NCBI GenBank assembly: GCA_963855995.1
Contig: OY979716.1
Span: 29,028,421 to 29,092,420 of the forward strand
Source of the DNA: Muricea muricata
Lineage: Eukaryota; Cnidaria; Anthozoa; Malacalcyonacea; Plexauridae
DNA: 64,000 bases
Direction of reading: 5' to 3'
How positions within the stretch are numbered: position 1 is the first letter of the stretch; every line of letters begins with the position of its first letter. Below the pieces are notes generated by a model. The model worked only from the letters and a program-made list of their open reading frames with translations, did no database searches and was not told the DNA's origin. A program made the translations under genes and the position numbers. This document shows, piece after piece, positions 47,336 through 57,830 of this stretch.

Positions 47336-48118
47336 AAACTTTAAAAATTCATATCTTTACTGACCATCATACATACCCAAACAAGGGAGGGGAAAGTGAA
47401 ATAACATCCAAAAGGGACGGTAGAGGTAGGCATACTAGTGCAAGATTGTCCAAGAGGTCACACTTTGTAAAAACCTACTGTGTTTAGAAGTACAGTCAGA
47501 GATATAGCAGGAGCGGATCAATTTTTATCTGACAGGAGGGGTGCAAATTTTCCTAGGGGGTGCATTGGTGCGCTACCAAAGGGGCTGCCTGGGCTGTTGT
47601 ATTTTTTGCCACATTGTCTTAACCCCTGTTTTGTGATTCCTGCTATGTATTTATGTCCCTGAGCTGGGACAGAAATCATCAAACAAAATGATAACATGCT
47701 CTGGTAATGCTAGTATACTTTAGTAGCTCGCTAATTTAAGTCCCACACGGCATATTTGCAAAGTATCACACTATTCTTTATTAGCTATATAATAATTTAT
47801 TAATGAATGGTAGACATATAAAATTATCAATGTAATAAATAGATATATAAATGATTATTGCATCTAAGCTATACAGTAGCTACCTTAGAGTATATTTACA
47901 AAGTATTATTTAATTATTAGTGAGTGGTATAATAAAGTTACAAGAAGTATGTTCGTAGCTTCCGTAGAATACTTTAAAATTTAAATTCGTGAAAATCATA
48001 AATACCTAACTAGCAAAGTATCAAAGTTTTTAAATATATAGTAAATAATAATTAATAAATGAAATATTACCTAGTTGTTCAATTTTCTCACTGTTAGACA
48101 AGTTAGTAAGTAAACGAC
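47336..48118. other. Gap without a supported gene
   Basis: AT-rich sequence between a MITE and the hAT remnant. I see nothing I can support. Confidence 0.4.
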
Positions 48119-49150
48119 TTAGACTTTGGCCCACCTATTACGCATGTTTCCCCAAGCTGTTACAACTTTTTCCAAATCCAACAAATCAGCAACATCTTTG
48201 TTTAACAAAATGCATAAAAGATCGCTTAATCTGTCTGGAAGAAGGGTGGATCACAGGTTCGTGCAGATATGATTCATACCGGAAAATGCTCTTTCCACTG
48301 AAGCAGTTGATGTGGAAATGGTATTCTTGACAGCAATTAAAGTTGTCAAATTTGGAAGCCTCATGGATTTATTAGTAGACCAAGACGGTAATCAATTTTT
48401 AGTGCGAGGATCAGTGTTAATGCTGAGACAGCTGAAGGTATTCAGTAGCACATCCAGCTCATTTAAGTCCAAGTAGGTATCTGAGCCTGCATTAAGAGCA
48501 TTGATCACTCTAAGAATGCCGATGTTTTTAGAGTCAAATCTGACGTTAAATTCATCGTTAAGTTTCTTTTTCAGCTTGGTGTTGAGTTCTTTGATAAATT
48601 ATTTTACCTGATGATCTTGATCATCGGCAATTGTAACTGCCATAGCCCTAGTGTTATGAACAGGCATTGTGTTGAAGAGAGCTAAGGGGTTTCCAGTCTT
48701 TCTTGAAATTTCTTTCGACTCATTAAATATGTCCTCGTCGTTGATGTTGTTTATTGAATTCCTAGTTCAAGTCAGCTTGTATTGAACGTCTGTCCAATCA
48801 ATTTCTTAGTCTGAAGTTCTTTATTAAGAAAATATAGTTTGCCGAGATACTGATGAAGTGCTGCCAGGCCGGCAATGAATTTTCCTGACATCAATTTGTG
48901 GTACAACCCAGCTGATGTTTCTGCTTGTGATTTCGTATAACCATTCTCATCATCTTCCAAATTTTCCTTGCTTCCTCTGGGTTGTTTGCAACGTCTATCT
49001 GGGTTGTTAGAACAACTGTATATCTTTCAGGTATAACATCAACGGCTTCATATTTGCATCCCCAACGAACATCGATTAGCTGCGGAATATGTTTAACTTG
49101 TTTGCTGGACAGGAATTTGCTGTGGTCATAACATCTGTTGATAACAAAGA
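48119..49150 (-). pseudogene. hAT-family transposase remnant, C-terminal part
   Basis: Minus-strand frames read PQLIDVRWGCKYEAV, then SAGLYHKLMSGKFIAGL and LGKLYFLNKELQ. Further on come LNDEFNVRFDSKNIGIL, STASVERAFSGMNHI, and a terminal LPDRLSDLLCILLNKDV with stop at 48119-48121. STASVERAFS is the hAT dimerisation signature, and the RW plus LYFLNKELQ region resembles the ZMYM1/DUF4371-type branch. The frame is broken near 48960, at 48770 and within 48240-48400. The N-terminal BED finger and most of the catalytic domain are absent. Confidence 0.7.
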
Positions 49151-49357
49151 TGCCTTTAAAGGGGCAGTGTCAGGGTGCTACTGCGCATCCAAATTATGCG
49201 CAAACTTGAAAAGTTGTTTGCCAACAAGTTGTCAAGTCTCTACTCTTTGAAGTTAAGTATATGAGTAAAGAGCTTCAATCTTCCTGTACAATATGACTTA
49301 AATCCAAAAGGTTCGGTTAATTTTTATAGCATTTGATTTTGAGCAACGTTTTGCAAT

Positions 49358-49615
49358 ATGCTATTAAAAGGATCAAATTACGGAGATAAACGAGCCAGTA
49401 GTAGTAGCACATACATGCATTTACTGGGTACGTATGCTAAAAGGAAGGCAGAGCGAGGTTTATATCTTAAGAAATGGCAAGCTAATTATAAACGAATTTC
49501 TGTTGAGAAGACTGTCTATAAAACATGGGAGGATCTTAAATCTTTGTGCAAGATAGCAGCGACACAGCTTTTGCCAAGCACTTGCTCTCACTAGAAATGA
49601 GACGAAGGGAAAAGT
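49358..49615 (+). pseudogene. Short fragment of a cnidarian-type multicopy gene
   Basis: The frame from 49358 encodes a Lys/Arg-rich segment (RKAERGLYLKKWQANYKRI, then TWEDLKSLC). After a shift near 49548 another frame reads DTAFAKHLLSLEMRRREK and meets a donor-like GTAAGA at 49614. The combination resembles the N-terminal exon of uncharacterised invertebrate proteins. I cannot assign a function. Confidence 0.35.
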
Positions 49616-49738
49616 AAGATTATATATCATTTGTATAAATTTGCATGATTTTGTTTCAGTCGAGCTTTTTTGTTTACGCTCTGAAGTTTAAGTACCTTAT
49701 ATAAAAGCAAGTTTTCTTCTCATCTTATATTATAAGCT

Positions 49739-50502
49739 GGGGTGACTTTGAAAACCGGGTGACTTTGAAAACCGGGTGACTTTGGCCAGTTTTAAGTTTT
49801 TTTGTGCAATTCCAGGCAGAACTGATCTTACACAAAGGAATTACGAAATTTTACACTTTTTGTAAAGAGTGACTTGTTTTGGACTTGTCAGTCCCACAAT
49901 ATCTCCACAAACACATAGTTCAGTCATATGATCAGTCAAATGAGCTCAAAATACTCTAATTGTAACTCTGAATCCTATCTTTCTAAAAAAATGTTTAGAC
50001 TGTTCTTCTCTGATTCAGAAATGCAGAATGTAAATTGAATTATGATAAAATAGCCATTGCTTTGTTTTTGCTGTACTCCTCAGCCAGAAAAAGTAGGTGG
50101 TCAATGTCACCCCACAAGCTTTGCACTTTCTGGGGTGACTTTGTCCACGTAAAAGTACGCATAAATTCCGTGAAGCGCCATCTTGAAAATACCCATAATG
50201 CATTTCGCGAAAGAACGTGGTTAACTCTTTCTTTTTGAAAAAGAAACTGCCAACAAAGTTGACGTGGAAAGAAATCAAGGTACGAAAAAGACAATTTTAG
50301 CTATTTATTTTTTCACAATCGTCTTTTTAATCTAATTTATAAAGTTGGAAAGGCAACCAGTTATATTTGTTTTATATTTCTGAATCACTGTGATTATAAT
50401 ATCAATGGTTTTTTTCAATTTTTCATTGTTTAAAATAAATGTTTGTTGGTGGACAATTTCACCCCACGATATCTTGCAATTTATATTTGTTGGGTGACTT
50501 TG
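49739..50502. promoter_or_regulatory. Left cluster of GGGTGACTTTG motifs
   Basis: Plus-strand copies are at 49739, 49757, 49774, 50132 and 50492. Minus-strand copies are at about 50102-50114 and 50454-50466. The first three are spaced about 17-18 bp apart (about 1.7 helical turns). They are probably transposase-binding sites; this is inference. Confidence 0.6.
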
Positions 50503-50609
50503 ACCACTAAGTTTATTTGAATTTTAGAACAAGTTTAATGTTTGCAATGTTCCATGCAAGTTCATTTTCACTTGGGTTCTTCAATAAATTATAGCTAAAA
50601 CCCTTATAG

Positions 50610-52459
50610 ATGCCTCGAACATATATTCCAAGGCAACAAGGAAAGCAAACGTATCAAGCATATTCTGCACAAGATCTTGAAGCCTGTTTGGATGACGTTA
50701 CTAGCGGAAAATTATCTATTCGAAAGGCGGCAGGTTTATATAATATCCCTTGTACAACAATAAAAAACAAGATAGATGGAAAGCATGGAAAATCAGTTGG
50801 TGGGCAAACCATATTTACCATTAAAGAAGAAGAAATATTTGTTTCGCGATTAACTGCCATTGTGTGATTGGGGATTCCCACTAGATAAGATTGATTTACG
50901 GATGATGGTGGTTGCATACCTGAACAAACAAAAAAGGGTTGTATCCCGTTTTAAGAACAACATACCAGGGGATGACTGGGCAACTAGCTTTATGAAAAGG
51001 TGGAAATTGACACACAGAGTTGCAACAAACATAAGGCAAAAGCGAGCAAAATTGTCAAAACAAGAACTAGAAACTTATTTTAACAACATTGAAAAGGAAG
51101 TGGAAGGGGTTCCTGCATCAAATATTTGGAACTACGATGAAACTAACCTTAGAGATGACCCTGCTGATGAAAAGAGGAACCAAATATCCAGAAAGACTGA
51201 TTGATAGTAGCAAATTATGTTATTCGATAATGTTTTGTGAAAATGCAGAAGGAATTATGCTTCCGCCTTATGTTGTTTATAAATCAGTGCACCTATATGA
51301 TACATGGGTGAAAGGAGGACCCAAATATGCTCGGTTTAACAGAACCCAAAGTGGGTGGTTCGATGAAGTCACATTTGACGATTGGTTTTTTCCCCTTGTT
51401 CTGCCCAAATTAAGAAAACAAGATGGGAAAAAGGTCCTCATCGAAGATAACTTGTCCTCTCATCTCAATAATCGCGTTATTGAAGCCTGCAACAACCACA
51501 ACATCACATTTGTGTGCCTTTTCCCTAATGGCACACATCTTCTGCAGCCTCTGGATGTAGCTTATTTTGCCCTGCTAAAAAAAGCATGGAGAGCATTGTT
51601 ATTTGAGTGGAGAAAGTCTGCCGTTGGACGTCAATATACCACATTACCAAAAGAACTATTTGCAGGACTACTGAAGAAGCTGATTGATAAATTAAGAGAA
51701 GGAAATGGCAAGCATAATTTGGTTAATGGATTTAAAGCTTGTGGGCTGTACCCATTCAACCCGGAAGAAGTTTTCGCCAAACTCTCAAGCGAAAATACCA
51801 TGAGTCCTAGTAAGGCACTTGATCAAAGTCTCCTAGACACCTTGGCTCATACGCGAGGTAGCGATGCAGAAACAACGCCAACCTGTCCCAAGAAAAAGCG
51901 TCTTGATGTTCAACCAGGCAAGTCCATTTCGGCAAATGTTTCGTCTGAAAGTGATGAATCTGAAGGAGAAATGAAAGATGACACTGCGACTGACACAGAA
52001 GAAGAAACACAGACCAGTGATTCTGCATCTGAAAAAGAAAGTGAATCCGAATCTGAAGCAGATTCTCATCTTGATACCAGCTCAAACAAATTACCTTCAC
52101 CAAAAGAAAAGGTCCTGAAAATACTGTAGGGGGTACATAAGTCTTTAGACGATAGTAAGAAAGGTCATCTCTATGCTGTCTACTACGGCCAAAAATACTA
52201 TTGGGGAAAAGTGCAACTGTGTTTTGCTGACGATGAAGATGTGAAAAGCGTTAAATTCAGTTTTCTGCGCTATCGAGGAGATGGCTACTGGGATTTTCCC
52301 AAGAAGTTGCATGTCGAGATGGTGGATGCAAAGTACGTATTCTATGGTCCATGTACTCCCCAAACCACCATTGCAGGCAAAGGCTATAAAATCGTTGATG
52401 ACGAAGCTGCCCAGGGCCGGTATAAATTGCTGAAACAGTATATCTATGCCACTTTGTGA
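50610..52459 (+). pseudogene. pogo-like DDE/D transposase with C-terminal extension
   Basis: The N-terminus (50610) has a psq-type helix-turn-helix (SIRKAAGLYNIPCTTIKNKI). After a frame change near 50858 a CENPB-type segment follows (DWGFPLDKIDLR...WATSFMKRW). A second change near 51170 leads into the catalytic domain. The triad is NYDETN, VLIEDNLSSH and LLQPLDVAYF, with 35 residues between the last two Asp. The tail is a Ser/Glu/Asp-rich linker to TAG at 52127-52129. The same frame then continues for 110 codons (HLYAVYYGQKYYWGKVQ to YIYATL), suggesting a nonsense mutation in front of a small C-terminal domain. It is disabled by two frameshifts and one stop. Confidence 0.8.
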
Positions 52460-52750
52460 CATTATTTTAACTTTTACCAGTTAACTACCAAGATTACCAC
52501 GCTTAGAGAAGTGTGTTTATTGTAAAATGATGATATGTTACTAAACAAGTTGTAAATGTTGTTAAACGTTGTTAATTTGTATGTTCAATAGATTACAGAT
52601 TATTTCATTTCTTTTGCTCACTCTTCATTATATAAGCGCTTGCATTTTAATTTTATTAATAGAAACAATACTGAAAGCTTTTTCTTGTATCTTGTAATTG
52701 TCGATGCTCATTTGCTCTGGTAGCTGATAAATTAGAGATACTAAATCGTG

Positions 52751-52953
52751 GTCAAAGTGCCCCCAACCCAGGGTAACTTTGGCCATCAGAATATGATGCT
52801 GTCAAGGCAAAGTAGAAGTTACCATATTTCATTTACGTACCTAGCAGCAATCATACCCTTTGTACAAGTGTTTTTCACAAATTTTAAAATTGATAATAAT
52901 AATGAATAATATGCATGTGATAAAAAGTAGAGAAACTGGTACAAAGTCACCCC
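52751..52953. promoter_or_regulatory. Right cluster of GGGTGACTTTG-like motifs
   Basis: Minus-strand copies are at 52751-52763 (one substitution) and 52942-52953, and a plus-strand GGGTAACTTTGGCC lies at 52771-52784. They mirror the left cluster. Confidence 0.6.
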
Positions 52954-53251
52954 GTTTTACGGAATTGCATTTTATTACAGTCAGTCAGTCAAAGTTGGTA
53001 GATGTAGTGGAGCCGGACTCATGTGGAAATAATATGCGAGATGCTGTCAGTCCGTGATATAAATACTGAACCTATGCCTATGGATATCAGTGGAAGTAAA
53101 TTGAAATATCTGTAACATATGCGTTTTGATGTGGACATTTTATATTTTTTTAACTAATCCAATAAAATTACAAAACAGTAAGTATACTCTAAACTCTACA
53201 CACAATAATGTATTTTTAAATGAGTAAATACTCATGATATTGTCTTCTTAG
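52954..53251. other. Short gap
   Basis: No feature recognised; it may be 5' intron sequence of the next transposase copy. Confidence 0.3.
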
Positions 53252-54622
53252 CTGCAGAAGAACCTTTGCATGCATCAACTCCTATAAAAATAAACCAGTC
53301 ATTTGGCGATACTTCTCAGGAAGCCTTGCCGTTTTCAAACTTAGATTCAGAGTAAGTTAACGAAATAATTTGTAAATATTATGGGTGTAAATTGTCATTT
53401 CACCTATCAAGATAATGTGAACATAATTCCAAAGTCACTGATTATGGTGTGTGTGAGATGTGAGGTGTTGAATTTCAGTAATGTTTGGAAAATATTTTAC
53501 ATATGATCGCTAAAATATATTTTCTCTTATACAACTGTAGCTCTGACCATGATGCAGACACCTCAAGGGCACCATTTATACAGGATCCTAACCAAAGCTA
53601 TAGCATAGTTGATGGCACTGTATCTGTGTACCGATCATCAGAAGATATTTCTGATGAACACAGTTCCTCTGATGATACCCATAGTGACCATGACTCATCT
53701 GAAAATGATGAGGATGACAATGATGATGATGATGAGGATGACAGGTGTCTTTGGTAGGTTATTTTTAGTGATACCTTAACCATATATGACTTTACATAGT
53801 TTTGGCAACTGCATAATTTCTCACCATTCAGTGTGTCTCTGAACTCTTGTACGATTACATATGGTTGACTGTTACCACATCAGTGATTAAATCCAATTTC
53901 TGCATTAGCCACTTGAGTGAAACATGTACTGTTAAATTTTGTCTGAATACTATATAATGTATCAATATTTATTCTTTTGGAAGGAATCTTGATGAGATTG
54001 ATGATGATATTGAAATAAATCCAATAGACATGGCAGATGTAACTGTTACTCCTCTCGAAAACCCTATCCCTGATGCTAATGCTTTGCAAACAGGTTCTGA
54101 TGAGGTGTTCCTGCCACATGGTTCCAAACAATGCCCTCCATCAACCTTTTTAAAGTATAAAGTCGAGCCAAGATCTCATCATTTAAACCACGCAGAGGAC
54201 AATATAAAACACAGCAATCAACATAACATCGGCCAAAGTGATTTGTTCATTAGACCTATTGCTTCAACTTTTTAATTAAAAGTGTCGACATGCATCATGT
54301 AATCTTGAAGCAGCAACAGAATTTACTCTTATTGATACAAGTGTTTTAATTTACTGGTCATGCAGCAATGGTCTCTGTGGAAAGTTTTATTCCTCTTATG
54401 ATTGTAATGGTGTTCTTGCCACAAACTGGCAAACTGCAGCACCTATTTTATACACAGGCAACAATTTTTCAAAAATGGAACAGTTTTCTCAATTTTTAGG
54501 CCTATCATTTATTTCAAAATCAACATTCTTCAGGTACCAAAGGCTGTATTGTATACCTGTTATTAATGAATGGTGGACATGGCAAGAGGAAATTATCCAG
54601 AAAGATTTAAAAGAGAATGAGC
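53252..54622 (+). pseudogene. Kolobok-like(?) transposase, N-terminal exons, split by a Tc1-like element
   Basis: Exon 53252-53351 ends TTCAGA|GTAAGT. The next exon starts at 53541 and is very acidic (DEDDNDDDD-type), ending either at ACAG|GTGTCT (about 53743) or at GTAGGT. A third begins at 53983-53986 after GGAAG and runs to the insertion. In a frame shifted after the T-run near 54268 it reads KCRHASC, CSNGLCGK, TNWQTAAPILYTGNNF, SFISKSTFFRYQRLY and KENEL. This is the family's first half: Cys pairs, W-Q-(S/T)A segment, then AIL.TGN. At 54623 a TA marks the Tc1 insertion. Coding resumes at 57578. Confidence 0.65.
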
Positions 54623-55096
54623 TACAATCATGGAATAATTAATAGGGACAACTTCTGCCAATGCATTCGTATTTCCGGCATTATTATGTTGGTGGGCACA
54701 GTCAAGGCTTATTTTAAATTTTTCGTTCTCCTTCCCCCCTCCCCCACCTTACAATGTTGGTTGCTTGCCAAGGAAAGCAAAGAACAACCAAGGAGACAAC
54801 ATTGTAACGGGCATGCGGGGGGGGGGGGGAGGGGGAAAGGAGTGCAAATTTTTATTTGCATTTAAGGGGTTTAACAGGGAAGGGGGGAGGGGGAAAGGAA
54901 TGCAAATTTTTATTTGGATTTAAGGGTTTTTTTAATGTCCCAATTTAACTGTTCCTTGATTGTCTGTACAAGCACGCACTCGTTTTTCCATATCTTTTCA
55001 GTTTTTTGTTTTTGATAATTAATAAATAATTGAGACGTCACAGAGAAGCAGCAATAGAATTTAAACTCCATTGCAGATTCGATATATTGTAAAAAT

Positions 55097-56203
55097 ATGC
55101 AACGATTAAATAGTTTTCAAAAAGCTTACGCGGTTTTGGTAAGGGAAAACCGTAAGGCGAGTTTTAGAAAAATAGCAGCCATGACAGGTATGTCAAAATC
55201 ATCTGCCCACCGAATTTGGCATAAGAGAAATACATTACGTGGAATGTCAGACAACATTGATGAAAGAAACGCACGAAGAAAACCCGGTCCAAAGGCGAGG
55301 CTTGACCTACGGGATAAACATATGCTTTTAAGAACGTTTCAAAAGATGCACAAGAATAAACGACATGTAACAGTGATGTCCTTGGTAAAAGAAACAGGTT
55401 TAGATCCTACTCGATTACATCGTAGAACATACACCAAATACCTTCATGGCATGGGGTTCAAATTCCTTCAAGCAAGAAAAAAAGGACTATTATCGGAGGG
55501 GGACAAAAAAGTAAGATATCAACATGCACGTTATATGAGAACAATTCTACGCGCTTTGCCAGATCTTTACCAGAGCAATACCCCTTTTTACTTGGACGGT
55601 GTGTCATTTGTTCATAAGTTTAATCCAATGAGAGACGCTTGCCAAACAAGATCGCGAGTATGGCGAAAGCCCGGCGAAGGGCTGCAGTATACTGCCAAAG
55701 GTAGCAAAGACCTCGCTGGGGGGAGACGCTTGCATTTGATGATTGCTATTGCACACAGGAAAGGTATCATCTTAGAAGAATAGTATGAAAAGATGTCTGG
55801 AGAATTTTTTTCTGCGTTTATTCGAAGTCGATTCAACATAACATTTGCGAAAGCAGGACCTAAAGCCAACGGTGCGAGATTATTTGTTATAGATAATGAC
55901 CCGTGTCAAACCAGTAAGAAAGCTTTGGCGGCACTAGGTGATATCCAGGCTGAGCTTCACCGTATACCACCTCGCTCTCCGGACTTAAACCCTATAGAGA
56001 ACGTATTCCATCTTGTAAAGAATCGTTTAGCGCGTCAAGCTTTGACTATGAAGATCGAAAGGGAGACGTTTCAGGAGTTTAAACAACGTGTTTTTCGTTG
56101 CTGCGATGATATTGACACATCAACAATTGATCGGACAATCAAAAGTTTACCGAAACATATTGATGCAGTCACAAAAGGAGGCGGCTCTCGAACAAAGTAT
56201 TAA
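55097..56203 (+). pseudogene. Tc1/mariner-like DD34E transposase, single in-frame stop
   Basis: A single reading frame of 369 codons is interrupted only by TAG at 55781-55783 (codon 229). It starts MQRLNSFQKAYAVL. A first helix-turn-helix reads KIAAMTGMSKSSAHRIW and a second DNA-binding part covers about residues 70-125. The catalytic triad is in FYLDGVSF (Asp167), FVIDNDPC (Asp266) and SPDLNPIENVF (Glu301), which gives 34 residues between the last two. The length is typical for Tc1-like enzymes. The one-stop state implies a young copy. The older copy at 9744-10808 has a sense codon at the stop position (GPYEKMS). Confidence 0.9.
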
Positions 56204-56794
56204 AAAAGAACAGTTACTCTGTATAGTAATTCAGTATAACCAATATAATGAAAGGTTAGGTGATAATATCATTACGTATCAATTAATCCATTTAAGTTAA
56301 TAGTAGTGTTATTACGAACTTTGTCCCTTAAAAAGTGAACATGTTATAATAATGCATGCATGCGGTACTCCATGTAGTTTTTTGAATTTCTTTCTAAATA
56401 AACTGAGAATATGCTACTGTTTTTGGTTTGTGTTATACGGTGTCTCACAGTTTAATAAAATATACAGGTTCTGCGATAATACGTCGCAATGTATGATAGT
56501 TCAAAATGGTGCTCCATGTAATACAATAAAAGTTTGGAATCGTATTTCTTTATATGCTATTAGCGTTTGCATGGAACATCCTTTACAACTCACCAAGAAA
56601 CGGTTAGTAAGCAATTAAAAGTTTCAAAACAGGGTTTGTCAACGGCAATTTATCGGCTCCTCAGATTTGGAAAGACCAGCTATTATATATTATGCAATAA
56701 ATACGTGTTTATTTGTGGAGTACCGAAGAGGAGTAACGCTTTTCACTGAAATATGAGCTACAAATTAGTGTCGCAGATGTATTGTTGTATTTAC
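56204..56794. other. Part of the Tc1-like element with no assigned gene
   Basis: Short open frames exist (56352-56618) but have no motif and no comparable copy in the window. I leave them uncalled. Confidence 0.4.
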
Positions 56795-57450
56795 TTATGC
56801 CGAATCGCCACCAATGTTGCTATAATCAATTGTTAACCTCGCAAAGCACTTGGGGCAAGGTAACAATTTAACCTGTTCATCTTGCGGAATTTGATTCCAC
56901 AAATGAAAAAACACCCATCTGACCTCCATCATTTGGGTATTACATACATCCAGTGAGCCTCCCTTCACCAGAACAATTGGAGAATCTGCCGTGGCAAAGA
57001 AAGGTGTATCCTTGCTAAACTCGATGTCTTGGCTGCAAACATTTCTTGGGGCTGGTATATGGACTGTATCACCTTCTAGTAGCTGGAGAAAATCGCCCCA
57101 GGCAATTATAGATGGGTGCCAATGAAAATCATTCAGTAGAACGACTTCTGCATCTTCAATGCCCATCCATGCAAATGTACCAGTTGCTGGGTTTGTGAAA
57201 GTCATAAACACTGACTTCAGGGGTGATACCAAGAATGATTTTCCAGAGTTTGCTGGACCATATATGTACACATTTTAGTACTTTCCACGACCAAGACTGA
57301 GTGCTTTCAACGTCACGTTGCAGAAACGTGACAAAGGGATCTCGTTTCTTTGCAGTAGCATAAGCCCACATTCCAGCCTTTTACCATTGCAATCACTCAC
57401 GCATTTTCCGGAGTACGCCTCCTTCAAAAGATGCACACGGCTTTCCGCAT
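56795..57450 (-). pseudogene. Superfamily 3 helicase remnant inside the Tc1-like element
   Basis: The minus-strand frame shows a Walker A motif (GPANSGKSFL), a Walker B-like VVLLNDFHW, a sensor-like PFFATADSP and a following basic residue in MMEVRWVFF. A C-terminal CPKC pair follows. This is the order of superfamily 3 helicases, which occur in replication proteins of small DNA viruses and in related genomic elements. A stop lies at about 57273-57275, just upstream of Walker A, and the frame closes further upstream. The reading frame before about 57450 is lost at the element's right end. I describe it as a degraded genomic remnant and have not attempted any reconstruction. Confidence 0.6.
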
Positions 57451-57504
57451 TCGTGCCAACGTTTGTGGTGCTTCATCAAATCCCTTGGCCAAGTTCAGCG
57501 CTGG

Positions 57505-57575
57505 AGTCAGGAGTGCAAATTTTTATTTGGATTTAAGGGGTTTTTTAATGTCCCAATTTAACTGTTCCTTGATTG
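57505..57575. repeat. Right terminus of Tc1-like copy 2
   Basis: It begins with an AGGAGTGCAAATTTTTATTT block that is also found twice near the left end (about 54839 and 54898) and ends CTTGATTG before TA. Confidence 0.8.
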
Positions 57576-57577
57576 TA

Positions 57578-57830
57578 GTTGTCTCTGGGGATCATCAATG
57601 TGATTCCCCCAGCCACTCTGCAAAAAATCTTTGCTATTTCATGATGGAGATAAACAGCAGCTCCATTATTGATTTGGAGGTCCTAGATAAGACATACTGA
57701 ATTGAAGTCCGCAAATATGGAAAGGGAGGCTTTGAAAATTATCTTGAAGAGGCTTACCAATGTTCTGAACATAGTTGAAGTGGTAAAAGATGCCTCATCC
57801 AGCATCATAAAAAACAACAAGGTCAACTAG
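57578..57830 (+). pseudogene. Kolobok-like(?) transposase, continuation after the Tc1-like element
   Basis: The frame resumes as VVSGDHQCDSPSHSAKN, the family's GD..CDSPGHSAK motif, and continues through IDLEVLDKTY, a TGA, then SANMEREAFENYLEEAY. A later frame reads VEVVKDASSSIIKN, matching the position of SDRHSSITKHM in the 44900-46866 copy. It is degraded by at least one stop and one shift. Confidence 0.65.

Larger units (their letters stand above)
49739..52953 (+). mobile_element. 3.2-kb pogo/Tigger-like element with subterminal repeats
   Basis: GGGGTGACTTTG opens the left end (49739-49750) and its inverse CAAAGTCACCCC closes the right end (52942-52953). Eight further copies lie inside near both ends. 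One transposase gene (50610-52459) sits between. A TA duplication, expected for pogo elements, is not evident directly at these coordinates, so the true ends may be a few bases out. Confidence 0.7.
54625..57575 (+). mobile_element. Tc1-like element, copy 2, with TA duplication
   Basis: The ends CAATCATGGAATAATTAA and TTAACTGTTCCTTGATTG are inverse and flanked by TA (54623-54624, 57576-57577). Removing the element and one TA joins KENEL to VVSGDHQCDS in the host transposase with no frame change. The left end contains a second, inverted copy of the terminus (to about 54956) and G-rich tracts with two repeats of a GGAGTGCAAATTTTTATTTG-type block. Cargo: a transposase with one stop, and a helicase remnant in opposite orientation. 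Confidence 0.88.

Noticed and set aside
49739..50502. CRISPR-like repeated GGGTGACTTTG units
   Set aside because: Spacing is irregular, orientation is mixed, and the genome is eukaryotic with introns; the units are transposon subterminal motifs.
53598..53783. Minus-strand Ser-rich ORF
   Set aside because: It is the antisense of the Asp/Glu-rich exon at 53541.
56795..57450. Active viral replication gene
   Set aside because: The frame is interrupted before Walker A, lacks an N-terminal nuclease part, and is embedded in a transposon; it is a remnant.
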